Of a stretch of DNA of 64,000 nt, positions 1 through 8,515 are shown piece by piece; the stretch's first letter is position 1, and every line of letters begins with the position of its first letter. A program made the position numbers and the translations under genes. The notes beneath the pieces are model-generated. The model was not told the DNA's origin. It saw only the letters and a list, made by a program, of their open reading frames with translations, and did not search any database. Source of the stretch: UBA5066 sp048500275 (GTDB lineage Bacteria; Acidobacteriota; Thermoanaerobaculia; UBA5066); assembly GCA_048500275.1 (NCBI GenBank), contig JASNYI010000001.1, forward strand, positions 1,240,001 to 1,304,000, written 5' to 3'.

Positions 1-807
1 GTTCACGCCGGCGATCAGGACGACCTCGAACGTGATCCGGCGGCCCGGCTCGAGCGGCCAATCCGCGAGCGCCGCGAAGAGCTCCTCCACGGGCCACTGC
101 GCGTTGATCGGCATGAGGCGGGTCCTGAGGGCGTTTCCCGCCGCGGTGAGGGAGACGGCGAGGTTCGGGCGCCGGTCCCTCTTCGCGAGCTCGCGGATCC
201 CCGGGACGACGCCCGCCGTGGAGAGCGTCGTCCGGCGGGGCGAGACCTCGGACTCGAGGAGGTCCAGCGCGCGGGAGACGTTCGCCACGTTCAGGAGGGG
301 CTCGCCCATTCCCATGAAGACGACGTTCGCCGCGCGGGGGCCGAAGGACTTCTCCCTCGCGACGACGAGGTACTGGCCGAGGATCTCCCCCGCCGTCAGG
401 TTCCGCCCCGCGCCGAGCCGCCCGGTGACGCAGAAGGCGCAGTTCACCGCGCAGCCCGCCTGCGAGGAGACGCAGACGGTGACGCGCTCCCCCTCGCCCG
501 AGGCGCGTCGGCGCGGCGCGGGAATGCAGACGGCCTCCACCTTCGCGCCGTCCGCGAGGCGGAAGAGGAACTTCTCCGCGCCGTCCTCCGCCGGGGTCCG
601 CGACTCGACCTCGGGAAGGCCGAGGGTGAATCGCTCGTCGAGCGCCGCGCGCAGGGACTCCGGGAGGTCGGTCATCTCCGCGAACGCGGCGGCCCGCCTC
701 CCGGTCATCCAGCGCATCAGCTGCGCGGCCCGGAAACGCTGCGGCGCGACCGGCGCGATCGCCTGCGTCAGCTCCGGGAGGGACAGGCCCAGGAGGGGCG
801 TCTTCAG
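1..807 (-). CDS. rlmN: 23S rRNA (adenine-2503-C2)-methyltransferase RlmN, partial
   Basis: Dual-function radical SAM methyltransferase that methylates C2 of A2503 in 23S rRNA and A37 of some tRNAs. The gene runs off the left edge: about 268 codons are present, and the C-terminal part with the second catalytic cysteine is missing. Read on the minus strand, plus positions 430-474 encode CVSSQAGCAVNCAFC. This holds the first catalytic cysteine and the CX3CX2C iron-sulfur motif. Positions 289-312 encode the SAM-contacting GMGEPLLN. No ATG, GTG or TTG lies at the homologous start. The frame can begin at a CTG (805-807) that overlaps the TGA of the upstream gene as CTGA, so the exact start is uncertain. 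The family assignment is firm. Confidence 0.95.
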   Translation of the reverse strand, partial: MKTPLLGLSLPELTQAIAPVAPQRFRAAQLMRWMTGRRAAAFAEMTDLPESLRAALDERFTLGLPEVESRTPAEDGAEKFLFRLADGAKVEAVCIPAPRRRASGEGERVTVCVSSQAGCAVNCAFCVTGRLGAGRNLTAGEILGQYLVVAREKSFGPRAANVVFMGMGEPLLNVANVSRALDLLESEVSPRRTTLSTAGVVPGIRELAKRDRRPNLAVSLTAAGNALRTRLMPINAQWPVEELFAALADWPLEPGRRITFEVVLIAGVN

Positions 808-1184
808 GGGCGCTTCGCGACGGTCGAGCGGAGCTTGACCGTCGTCCCGGGCCGCCGCCGCCCCCGCGGCGCACGCGGCGCGCGCGTCGGGTCGATGCCG
901 ACCGAGCGGAGGAAGTGGAGGTCCTTCACGTCGATCTTGAACGGCGTCCCCTCGCCCTCCTCGCGGCGGGCGTGACCGCCGCGGCGAATGGAGGGGAGCG
1001 CCGCCTCCGCCCGGCGGCCGCGCCTCTCGAGCGCGACCGTGGCGTCGAGGACGAGGTACGGCTCGTGCCCCTCCTCGCGGAGGCGCTGGAGGATCTCGTG
1101 CACGCGCGACGAGGACGAGATCGCCTCGTTCAGCGCGCTTCCGAGCTCGCGGAGCGCCGCTCGCGCGTTCGCGTCGAGTGACAT
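804..1184 (-). CDS. conserved small protein of unknown function
   Basis: 126-residue protein starting at an ATG and overlapping the start region of rlmN, so the two are probably co-transcribed. The N-terminal half is predicted helical (VHEILQRLREEGHEPYLVLD region, residues about 28-47). The middle is charged, and a conserved-looking block FKIDVKDLHFLRSVGIDP (about 82-99) precedes a strongly basic tail rich in Arg and Pro that could contact nucleic acid. There is no signal peptide, membrane segment or known catalytic motif. I do not recognise the family. Its codon use and position beside rlmN support a real gene. Confidence 0.6.
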   Translation of the reverse strand: MSLDANARAALRELGSALNEAISSSSRVHEILQRLREEGHEPYLVLDATVALERRGRRAEAALPSIRRGGHARREEGEGTPFKIDVKDLHFLRSVGIDPTRAPRAPRGRRRPGTTVKLRSTVAKRP

Positions 1185-1231
1185 CGGGGAGACTCTAGAT
1201 CCGCGGCCGAGCGCGAGTCAATCCGTTCCCG

Positions 1232-2125
1232 TCAGTCGTCGACGCGGTCGAAGCGGCGGTCGAGGAGCCGCACGAGGACCGCGCGCGCCTTGCGCGGCCT
1301 CGACAGCGCGATGCGGCGCCGGAGCGTGTCGAGCGGCCGGGCGAGGACCTCGCGCGCGACCTCCGCGTAGATGCCGCCCATCATCGTCACCGCGAAGCGG
1401 CACTCGGGGTCGACGAGGTCCTTCACCGGCTCGGCGGCGCGGAAGAAGCCGAGGGCGCGGCGCGCCTCGAAGCGGACGAGGTCGGCCACGGCCGGCGTCG
1501 GGCGCCGCGCGAGGAGGTCGGCCTCCTCGACGCCGAAGCGCGCGAGGTCCTCGCGCGGGAGGTAGACCCGACCGCGCGCCACGTCCTCGCCCACGTCGCG
1601 GACGACGTTCGTCAGCTGGAGCGCCGTCGCGAGCTCGCGGCCGCGGGCTTCGGCCTCGGCGTTGCCGAGGCCGCCGAAGATCGCGAGAGAGATCGTCGAG
1701 ATCGTCGAGGCCACGAGGTCGCAGTAGCCGAGGAGCTCGTCGAACGTCGCGTAGCGCGCCTTCACGAGGTCCTGCCGGCACCCCGCGAGGAGCCCCTCGA
1801 ACGCCTCTTTCGGGATCGGGAAACGCGGGAGCGCCTCGGCGAGGGCGACGCCGGCGGCGGTCGAAGGCCGCCCTGAGTAGACGGCGCAGAGCTCCTTCTC
1901 CCACGCGTCGAGACGCGCCGGCGCCCCCGCGGGGTCGCCTTCGTCGACCGCGTCGTCGGCCCCGCGGCACCAGGCGTAGGCCGCGTAGACGGCCCGGCGC
2001 CGCTCCTTCGGCAGGAATCGGAACCCGACGGAGAAGTTCGCGCCGGCGCGGTGGGTGAGGGCGCGATTCTCGCGGTGGGCGGAAGAGAGGCCCGGCGCGC
2101 CCGCGCCGGAAGACCCCGCGCTCAC
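1232..2125 (-). CDS. squalene/phytoene synthase family (trans-isoprenyl diphosphate synthase, HH type)
   Basis: Head-to-head condensing prenyl synthase (CrtB/HpnC/HpnD superfamily) that joins two farnesyl or geranylgeranyl diphosphates to make a squalene or carotenoid precursor. The 297-residue length fits the family. Both Mg-binding Asp motifs are visible: DDAVD at residues 57-61 and DVGED at 177-181. The flanking family signatures are FRFLPKERRRAVYAAYAWCR and ATALQLTNVVRD. It starts at a GTG whose last bases overlap the TGA of the upstream FAD reductase (GTGA, 2122-2125), so the pair is translationally coupled. Substrate length, and hence hopanoid versus carotenoid role, cannot be decided from this sequence. 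Confidence 0.88.
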   Translation of the reverse strand: MSAGSSGAGAPGLSSAHRENRALTHRAGANFSVGFRFLPKERRRAVYAAYAWCRGADDAVDEGDPAGAPARLDAWEKELCAVYSGRPSTAAGVALAEALPRFPIPKEAFEGLLAGCRQDLVKARYATFDELLGYCDLVASTISTISLAIFGGLGNAEAEARGRELATALQLTNVVRDVGEDVARGRVYLPREDLARFGVEEADLLARRPTPAVADLVRFEARRALGFFRAAEPVKDLVDPECRFAVTMMGGIYAEVAREVLARPLDTLRRRIALSRPRKARAVLVRLLDRRFDRVDD

Positions 2126-3258
2126 CCGATCCTCCCGAGCGCGACGTCACGGATCTCCCGCTCGCGCCGCCGGCACCAGTGCGCCGGGAGCCGGTGCGCG
2201 CAGCGCCCCCGGTTCCTCCAGAGGGCGGCGACGAACGGCGCGAGGGCGAGCCGCACCGGGCCGGGGCGGTAGAACGCGGAGAGGACGGAGCGGAAGTCCG
2301 CGCCCGCGGCCAGGCGCGCGAAGAGCGAGAGGCCGAAGGCGCCCCCCGTCTCGTAGAGAAATCGGTTCACGAGGGAGACTCGCTGCCTCTTCGCGAAGCG
2401 CTCCCGCGCGAGGGACGCGAAGTCGCGCCCTTCGAGGAGCGCCTCGGCCGCGAGCGCGCCGGAGGAGATCGCGTAGCGCATCCCGAGGCCGAAGAGGTAG
2501 TCCTGGAAGGCCCCTGCCTCCCCCGCCGCGGGCCGCCCGCCCTGGGACGGCCCGGGGGCGAGGGCGAAGTTCATGAAGGAGTAGGCGTCGCGCGCCCCTT
2601 CCACGGGGACGCGGTCGAGAGAAAAGAGCTTCTCCCTCGCCTTCCCGAAGTAGCGGTCGATACCGCCCAGGTCCTTCACGATCGCGCAGCCGAACGTCCC
2701 GCGCCCGCCGACCGTGAAGAGGTAGGCGTAGCCGCCGGGGGCGACGGTCGGGTCGAAGAGGACCCGGACTCGCGTGACGCCGTCGGTCTCGAACGCCGTC
2801 TCGCGGGCGAGGCCGTCGGGCGTCTGCGGACCGGTGGCGACGAGGTCCGCGGAGGAGGGCTCGAGGCGGGAGCCGAAGCGCACCTCGGCGCCGGCCGCGA
2901 GGGCGCCCGAAAGGAGCGTGGCGTCGAGCGTCCCCTCTCCCGGCCCCCGCGTCACGAACCAGGCGTAGGGCTCCTTCGAGGAGACCTCGAAGCGGCGCAT
3001 CTTCGCGTCGAAGAACTCGGCCGTCGTGGCCGGGACCCAGGCCGGCGCCGGCAGGCCGAGGCGGGCGAACATCGCCGGGACAGTCTCGAGGCGGTCGGAG
3101 GCGTCCTCGACGACCTGCAGGTCGCCGACGAAACGCGCCCCGACCGTGGCGTTCCGCTCGTGGACGACGGTCCTCCGGCCGGCCCGGGCCAGCAGGGTCG
3201 CGGCCGCGAGACCGGCGGGACCGGCGCCGGCGATGACGAGGGGAGGAGGGGCGCTCAC
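2122..3258 (-). CDS. FAD-dependent oxidoreductase, geranylgeranyl-reductase-like
   Basis: 378-residue flavoprotein with an N-terminal Rossmann dinucleotide-binding motif (IAGAGPAGLAAATLL, residues about 9-23) and the overall layout of the geranylgeranyl reductase/GGR-like group: an FAD domain, a mixed sheet domain near GTFGCAIVKDLGG, and a C-terminal helical tail. Such enzymes reduce double bonds of prenyl chains or desaturate isoprenoids. The 4-bp overlap with the downstream prenyl synthase argues that it acts on that enzyme's product. An HpnE-like role in squalene formation is possible but not shown. The gene is divergent from the radical SAM gene at 3404, with a 145-bp shared upstream region. 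Confidence 0.75.
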   Translation of the reverse strand: MSAPPPLVIAGAGPAGLAAATLLARAGRRTVVHERNATVGARFVGDLQVVEDASDRLETVPAMFARLGLPAPAWVPATTAEFFDAKMRRFEVSSKEPYAWFVTRGPGEGTLDATLLSGALAAGAEVRFGSRLEPSSADLVATGPQTPDGLARETAFETDGVTRVRVLFDPTVAPGGYAYLFTVGGRGTFGCAIVKDLGGIDRYFGKAREKLFSLDRVPVEGARDAYSFMNFALAPGPSQGGRPAAGEAGAFQDYLFGLGMRYAISSGALAAEALLEGRDFASLARERFAKRQRVSLVNRFLYETGGAFGLSLFARLAAGADFRSVLSAFYRPGPVRLALAPFVAALWRNRGRCAHRLPAHWCRRREREIRDVALGRIG

Positions 3259-3403
3259 GCGAGAAGGCGATTATTGCGGATCGCGGGGCCCGCGGCCCCC
3301 AGGTCCGCCGGACGAATCGGTCGATCGACCCGCGCCCGCACGGCCCCGTCCCCGGCGCCGCGCCGGCGGGGACTAAACTGCGTGGTTTTCGGAAAGGTCC
3401 TTC

Positions 3404-6085
3404 ATGCGATTCGCCTCCGTCCGCCCCCGACTCGAGCCCTTCCTCATCCGCGTGGAGCGCCCCGGGCGCTACCTCGGCCTGGAGCGGAACGTCGTCCGCA
3501 AGGACCTCGCGACCGCCGAGGTCACCCTCTGCCTCGCCTTCCCCGATGCCTACGAGATCGGGATGAGCCACACCGGGACGAAGATCCTCTACGAGATCGT
3601 GAACCGACGCGACGGCTTCGCCTGCGAGCGCAGCTACGCGCCCTGGGTCGACCTCGAGGAGGTGATGCGGCGGGAGGCCCTCCCCCTCTTCTCGATCGAG
3701 TCGTGCGCGCCGGTCCGCGACTTCGACGTCGTCGGCTTCTCCCTCCAGAGCGAGCTGAACTACACGAACGTCCCGAACATGCTCGACCTCGCGGGGATCC
3801 CGGTCCTCGCCGCCGACCGCGGCGACGCGGACCCGGTCGTCATCGGCGGCGGGCCGTGCGTCGCGAACCCCGAGCCGGTGGCCGACTTCTTCGACGTCTT
3901 CCTGATCGGCGACGCCGAGGAGGCCCTCGGCGTCTTCCTCGACGCGGTGAAGGCGACGCGCGGCATGCCCCGGCGCGAGCGGCTCCTCGCCTTCGCGGCC
4001 TGCCCCGGCATCTACGTCCCCTCGCTCTACGACGTGGCCTACGAAGGGCCGGAGGGCGACGGCGACCGGGTCGTCTCGTACACGCCGAACGCGCCGGGCG
4101 TCCCCGAGCGGGCGAAGAGGGTCTGGGTGGAGAGGCTCGACCCGTCGGTCTACCCCGACAGGCCGATGGTCCCGTCGGTGGACATCGTCCAGGACCGCCT
4201 CGGCCTCGAGATCATGCGCGGCTGCACGCAGGGCTGCCGCTTCTGCCAGGCCGGCTACTGGTACCGCCCCGTCCGCGAGCTCGACCCGGCCGACGCCGCC
4301 CGGATGACGAAGGCCTTCATCGACGAGGCGGGGTGGTCGGAGGTCGGCCTCCTCTCCCTCTCCTCGGCCGACTACTCGCAGATCGAGCCGCTCGTCGCCT
4401 GCCTCGCGCCCGAGCTGGCCAAGACCAAGGTCTCCATCTCCCTCCCGTCGCTCCGCGCCGAGGCCTTCTCCGTCGCCCTCGCCGACGCCGTTTCCGAGGT
4501 CAGGAAGTCGGGCTTCACGTTCGCCCCCGAGACCGGGTCCGATCGCCTCCGCCGCGTCATCAACAAGACCTTCACGAACGACGACATGGTGAAGGCCGCG
4601 GGCGTCGCCTTCGAGCGGGGCTGGGACCTCATCAAGGTCTACACGATGATCGGCCTCCCGTCGGAGACGACCGCCGACCTCGACGAGCTCGTGACGCTCG
4701 TCGCGAACCTCCTCGCCGAGGGGCGGAAGAAGGGCGTCAAGGCGACGGTCCACGTCTCCGTCGGCTCGTACGTGCCGAAGAGCTTCACGCCGTTCCAGTG
4801 GTCCGCCTTCGACGGCGTCGAGCGGCTCACGGAGAAGCTCGCCTACCTGAAGGAGAAGCTCCGGCCGGTCCGGGGCGCCAAGCTGAAGTGGCACGAGCCG
4901 AAGGAGGCCGAGATCGAGGCGATGCTCTCGCTCGGCGACCGGCGGATGTCGAAGGCCCTCCTCGAGGTCTGGAAGCGCGGCGGGAAGTTCGACGGCTGGT
5001 CCGAGCACTTCTCGTGGCCGCGGTGGACCGAGGCGCTCGAGGCGGCCGGCATCCCGAAGGCGCGGCACCTGCGCGAGAAGGACCTGAAGGAGACGCTCCC
5101 CTGGGACGTCGTCGACGCCTCGATCAAGAAGCCCTTCCTCGTCGTCGAGTGGAAGAAGGCGCTCCAGGAGATGGTGACCGAGGACTGCAAGTGGGGCCGC
5201 TGCTACGCCTGCGGCGTCCCCGGCAACGGCGAGGACACCGTCCTCGCGAACGGGATGCCCGCGGAGTTCTCCTTCGCCCTCCCGTCCCTCGGCGTGCCCG
5301 GGGCTGCCGGCTCCGCGGCGACGCCGGTCCCCCGGGAGGCGGCGGCTGCCGCCGAGGGCGCCTCGCCGGCGGACGGGCCTCCCGTCGCGGCGGCCGGCCC
5401 CGTCCTTCCCTCCGCCGCGGGCGTGGCGAGCGGCGTCTCCGACGCGCGGGACGCGGGGCGCGGCGCGGCCTACGCCGACAAGGCCAAGGGCGCCGCCTAC
5501 CGGATGAAGGCGACGCCCGACCTCCTGCCGCTGCGCGAACGCCGCAGGTCCCGCGGCGGGGCGAGCGAGAGCGCCGCGATCGCGCGGACCTGGCGCGTCT
5601 CCTTCGAGAAGCTCGGCGACGCCCGCTACCTCTCGCACCGCAACGTCATGGACGTCCTCGAGCGGGCGTTGCGCGCCGCCGGGGTCCCCGTCCGCTACAC
5701 GGAGGGCTTCAACCCCCACATCCGCCTCTCGATGGGCCCGGCGCTCCCGCTCGGGCAGGAATCGAGGCACGAGCTCTTCGACCTCGACGTCGTCGACGCC
5801 CTCGCGCCCGAGCACCTCGCCGCCGTCAACGACCGCCTCCCGCCCGGCATCCGGCTCCTCGGCTGGCACGAGCTCCCCGCGGGGGCCCGGTCGCTCGGGA
5901 AGGCCGCCACCGAGGCCGTCTACCGTTTCACGCTCCCGAACGGGGAGGAGATGACGCAGCGTCTTTCCCTCTCCGGCGAGAGCGCCACGACCCCGAAGCG
6001 CTTCATCGAGACGACCTGGGGCCTCGCCGCCGAGGACCAGCACGCCATCCGCGTCGTCCGCGAGGAAACGGTCCTGACGCGCTGA
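3404..6085 (+). CDS. B12-binding radical SAM protein (TIGR03960) fused to DUF2344 (TIGR03936)
   Basis: 893-residue fusion. Residues about 1-230 form a B12-binding-like Rossmann domain (LCLAFPDAYEIGMSHTG). A radical SAM core follows with CX3CX2C at C274, C278 and C281 (GCTQGCRFCQAGYWYRP). After a low-complexity Ala/Pro linker (about 625-700) comes a DUF2344 module from about residue 720 (FEKLGDARYLSHRNVMDVLERAL, TEGFNPHIRLSMGPALP). In many bacteria the two modules are separate neighbours, often near RNase G or ribosomal genes, and are suspected to act on RNA or ribosomes. The substrate is unknown. An AAAGG Shine-Dalgarno-like sequence precedes the ATG. It is followed 23 bp later by the pterin enzyme gene. 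Confidence 0.85.
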   Translation: MRFASVRPRLEPFLIRVERPGRYLGLERNVVRKDLATAEVTLCLAFPDAYEIGMSHTGTKILYEIVNRRDGFACERSYAPWVDLEEVMRREALPLFSIESCAPVRDFDVVGFSLQSELNYTNVPNMLDLAGIPVLAADRGDADPVVIGGGPCVANPEPVADFFDVFLIGDAEEALGVFLDAVKATRGMPRRERLLAFAACPGIYVPSLYDVAYEGPEGDGDRVVSYTPNAPGVPERAKRVWVERLDPSVYPDRPMVPSVDIVQDRLGLEIMRGCTQGCRFCQAGYWYRPVRELDPADAARMTKAFIDEAGWSEVGLLSLSSADYSQIEPLVACLAPELAKTKVSISLPSLRAEAFSVALADAVSEVRKSGFTFAPETGSDRLRRVINKTFTNDDMVKAAGVAFERGWDLIKVYTMIGLPSETTADLDELVTLVANLLAEGRKKGVKATVHVSVGSYVPKSFTPFQWSAFDGVERLTEKLAYLKEKLRPVRGAKLKWHEPKEAEIEAMLSLGDRRMSKALLEVWKRGGKFDGWSEHFSWPRWTEALEAAGIPKARHLREKDLKETLPWDVVDASIKKPFLVVEWKKALQEMVTEDCKWGRCYACGVPGNGEDTVLANGMPAEFSFALPSLGVPGAAGSAATPVPREAAAAAEGASPADGPPVAAAGPVLPSAAGVASGVSDARDAGRGAAYADKAKGAAYRMKATPDLLPLRERRRSRGGASESAAIARTWRVSFEKLGDARYLSHRNVMDVLERALRAAGVPVRYTEGFNPHIRLSMGPALPLGQESRHELFDLDVVDALAPEHLAAVNDRLPPGIRLLGWHELPAGARSLGKAATEAVYRFTLPNGEEMTQRLSLSGESATTPKRFIETTWGLAAEDQHAIRVVREETVLTR

Positions 6086-6108
6086 ACGCGCGAGGACCCG
6101 GAGCCGCC

Positions 6109-6483
6109 GTGCCGTTCACCATCCGCTGCCACGCGACGTTCGAGGCCGCGCACCATCTGCGCGACTACGTGGGCGGGCCGGAGCCCGTCCACGGCCATTC
6201 CTGGAAGATCGAGGTCGCGCTCGGGACCGATGCGCTCGGCGCATACGCCCTCTCGGTCGACTTCGTCCCGACGGAACGGCTCGTGAGAGAGCTCGCCTCC
6301 CGCCTCCACGACCGCGACATCAACACGGTGCCGCCGTTCGACGTGAAGAACCCGACGGCCGAGAACGTCGCCCTCTGGGTGGCGGACGAGATCCGCGCCT
6401 CGGGCCACCTGAAGGACGGGACCCGGCTCGAGGAGGTGACGGTCTGGGAGGGGCCGAGGAACTCGGTGACCTGGCGACCCTGA
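6109..6483 (+). CDS. 6-pyruvoyltetrahydropterin synthase family, PTPS-III type
   Basis: 124-residue member of the COG0720 fold, which forms a small tunnel-shaped zinc enzyme. Zinc-ligand regions are FEAAHHL near the N-terminus and HGHSW. The usual nucleophilic cysteine of QueD/PTPS (CxxxHGH) is absent. Instead the sequence reads GGPEPVHGHSW, an ExxHGH motif. This motif is described for PTPS-III enzymes, which convert dihydroneopterin triphosphate to 6-hydroxymethyl-dihydropterin and can replace FolB in folate synthesis. The start chosen is GTG at 6109, directly upstream of the conserved PFTIRCHATFEAAH block. A role in queuosine synthesis is therefore less likely than folate synthesis. A hairpin follows. 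Confidence 0.85.
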   Translation: MPFTIRCHATFEAAHHLRDYVGGPEPVHGHSWKIEVALGTDALGAYALSVDFVPTERLVRELASRLHDRDINTVPPFDVKNPTAENVALWVADEIRASGHLKDGTRLEEVTVWEGPRNSVTWRP

Positions 6484-6535
6484 AGCCCCCCGTCCGGGCT
6501 TGCGGCCGGACCCGGCCCCTCGGTTCCCGAGGTTG

Positions 6536-6567
6536 TCGCGGGCGGGGCCGGATCGCCCCGCCCGCGA
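6536..6567. terminator. strong hairpin between convergent genes
   Basis: Perfect 13-bp inverted repeat (arms 6536-6548 and 6555-6567, 6-nt loop) in the 94-bp gap between the pterin enzyme gene and the convergent radical SAM gene. It is GC-rich with no clear T-run on either side. It probably works as a bidirectional terminator or transcript-end barrier. Confidence 0.6.
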
Positions 6568-6577
6568 GCCGAATTCC

Positions 6578-8449
6578 CTACCTGCCCGACGCCGTCCCGA
6601 ACGACGGCAGGGAGACTCCGAAGCCCTCCCGGGCGGCCTCGGGCAGCTCTTCCGGGGTCGCGGGGCGCGGCCGGTACGTCGGCAGCGGGACCGACTTCCC
6701 CCCGGCGTAGATCGGGTGCCGCCCCTTGTCGCGGTACCAGTCGGCGAGCGTGGCCGTCTGGTGCATCTCCTCGATGATCTGCCTCCACCCGGCGCCGGTG
6801 TTGTAGGCGCAGAAGGAGATCTCGCCGAGCTGCGTGCCGTACGGGATGATGCACATCTCGGTCCGGCGGAAGTCGTAGTTGAAGAGGTCCTGGAACCACA
6901 TTCCGGCCACGAGGAGGACGCGCCACGGGTAGCGCCCCTCCTTCGCGATCCCCATCGACTTGCCGGTGTGCCCGTCCATGATCTTCAGCGTCTCGAGGAC
7001 GCCGAGGTTCTTCGGAACGCCCGCGGGGCGAATGTTGCGCGCCGTGGCGAGGGCCGCCTGCAGGACCGTGAGGAAGCGCCCGCGGGCGGCGTCGGTGATG
7101 ACGGTCAGGTCGCGCAGGAGCTGGTCGACGTCGAGGAGCTGGGTCACGGGGACCGCGTCGCCCGTCTTCTCGTGGACGAGGACCATCGTCGCGATGCCGC
7201 AGTTCGGGTGGCAGCCGCACTTCAGCGAGCCCCACTCGGCCTCGAGGCCGCCGAGGAGGTCGCGCAGGTCGGAGAAGGGGCCCGACGCCGAGAGCGGGAA
7301 CCAGTCGCGCATCGGCTCGCCGAGACCGGCCTGGGTCTTCACGTCGCTGGCCAGGTGCGAGAGCGTGTAGCGCTGCTTCTTCCGGGTCTCGTCGTCGATC
7401 TCCTCGTCCCGGCCGGTGAAGGAGACGGGCTGGAAGGAGAGGGCGTTGATCTTGTCGATGTTCCGGATCGCGAACCGGATGATGTCGCCGACCTGCCCGT
7501 TGTTGACGCCGTTGACGATCGTGATGACGAGGGTGACGTCGACGCCGGCGGCCTTGAGGTTCTCGAGGGCCCTGAGCTTGACGTCGTAGAGGTTCTCGAC
7601 GCCCCTGTGCTGGTTGTGCTCGTTGCCCACCCCGTCGAACTGGAGGTAGACGAGACGCAGGCCCGCCTCGGCAGCCGCCTTCGCGAAGGCCGGCTCCTGC
7701 GCGAAGCGGATGCCGTTGGAGGCGCACTGGGTGGCGAAGTAGCCGATCTCCTTCGAGTAGCGGATCGCCTCGAGGAAGAACGGAGAGAGGGTCGGCTCGC
7801 CCCCCGAGAACTGGACCGAGACCTGCCTCTTCGGCTTGATGGACACCGCGTTGTCCAGGATCTGCTTCACGTCGTCCCACGTCAGCTCGTGGACGTAGCC
7901 GACCTGGTTGGCGTCCATGAAGCAGGGGTTGCACATCATGTTGCAGCGGTTCGTCAGGTCCACCGTGAGGACCGCGCCGCGGCCGTAGCGGATCGACGAG
8001 GAGCCGTGGTCGTGGAGCTTGTCCTTCCCCAGCTTCACGTCCCGCCCGAAGAAGTTCCCCTCGAGCCGGCGGTAGAAATCGACGTCGCTCGACATCAGGT
8101 CCTCGAACGTGCCGTGCTTCGGGCACGTCTTGACCATCCAGATCTCCTGTCCCCGCTGGACGATGTCGGCCGGGATTTCGCCCGGGTGGCCGTCGATCAG
8201 GGCCCGCAGGTCTTCCTGCCCCTTCACGATCGCGTCCCGCACCTCGCGCGTGCAGGCCGGGCAGAGGGAGTCGGTTCGCCGCGGGAAGCCGAGCGGCGGC
8301 TTCGTGCGTTCGTGGCTCTTCGGCAGCGGCTCGGGCGACCACGCCGGCTGGAAGGAACGGGCGGGCACCTTCCGGTTGGCCCACTGGAAACCCCTCCAGG
8401 CGACGTCTGCGGCTCCCCGCACCGCCGAATATAAAGCCTGACGCATCAT
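6578..8449 (-). CDS. radical SAM protein of the Tes/MJ0619-like family, candidate membrane-spanning lipid synthase
   Basis: 623 residues from the ATG at 8449. That start has GGAGG six bases upstream and is preferred to an in-frame ATG at 8515 that has no ribosome site. N-terminal cysteines (C63, C66, C109; LCPAC and KTCPKHG) form a probable zinc or Fe-S knuckle. The radical SAM cluster is CX3CX2C at C169, C173 and C176 (NRCNMMCNPC), followed by FSGGEPTLS. Later landmarks are FQPVSFTGR, a cysteine cluster (LKCGCHPNCG), and a C-terminal MCIIPYG/FCAYNTGAGWR region. These match my memory of archaeal tetraether synthase and its bacterial Mss relatives, which join lipid tails carbon-to-carbon. In Acidobacteriota this would give iso-diabolic acid. 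The assignment of substrate is inference. Confidence 0.72.
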   Translation of the reverse strand: MMRQALYSAVRGAADVAWRGFQWANRKVPARSFQPAWSPEPLPKSHERTKPPLGFPRRTDSLCPACTREVRDAIVKGQEDLRALIDGHPGEIPADIVQRGQEIWMVKTCPKHGTFEDLMSSDVDFYRRLEGNFFGRDVKLGKDKLHDHGSSSIRYGRGAVLTVDLTNRCNMMCNPCFMDANQVGYVHELTWDDVKQILDNAVSIKPKRQVSVQFSGGEPTLSPFFLEAIRYSKEIGYFATQCASNGIRFAQEPAFAKAAAEAGLRLVYLQFDGVGNEHNQHRGVENLYDVKLRALENLKAAGVDVTLVITIVNGVNNGQVGDIIRFAIRNIDKINALSFQPVSFTGRDEEIDDETRKKQRYTLSHLASDVKTQAGLGEPMRDWFPLSASGPFSDLRDLLGGLEAEWGSLKCGCHPNCGIATMVLVHEKTGDAVPVTQLLDVDQLLRDLTVITDAARGRFLTVLQAALATARNIRPAGVPKNLGVLETLKIMDGHTGKSMGIAKEGRYPWRVLLVAGMWFQDLFNYDFRRTEMCIIPYGTQLGEISFCAYNTGAGWRQIIEEMHQTATLADWYRDKGRHPIYAGGKSVPLPTYRPRPATPEELPEAAREGFGVSLPSFGTASGR

Positions 8450-8515
8450 CTCGGGTCCTCCATGAAGGGCGGCACAGGGGCCTCGTCCCGGAGAGAAGCC
8501 CGCCGCCTCGAACAC

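Noticed and set aside
3259..3403. Riboswitch or clear promoter ahead of the radical SAM gene
   Set aside because: A TAAACT at 3374 resembles a -10 box but has no -35 partner, and no known riboswitch consensus (cobalamin included) could be seen.
3404..6085. Candidate for the missing HydE
   Set aside because: It has a radical SAM cluster but also a B12-binding domain and DUF2344, and is far longer than HydE. It belongs to TIGR03960.
2147..6483. Open frames over 1200 residues long on both strands
   Set aside because: They are shadows of the radical SAM gene and its neighbours caused by very high GC. The translations are Arg/Pro/Gly-rich without motifs. Only the last 124 codons of the plus one are the real pterin enzyme.
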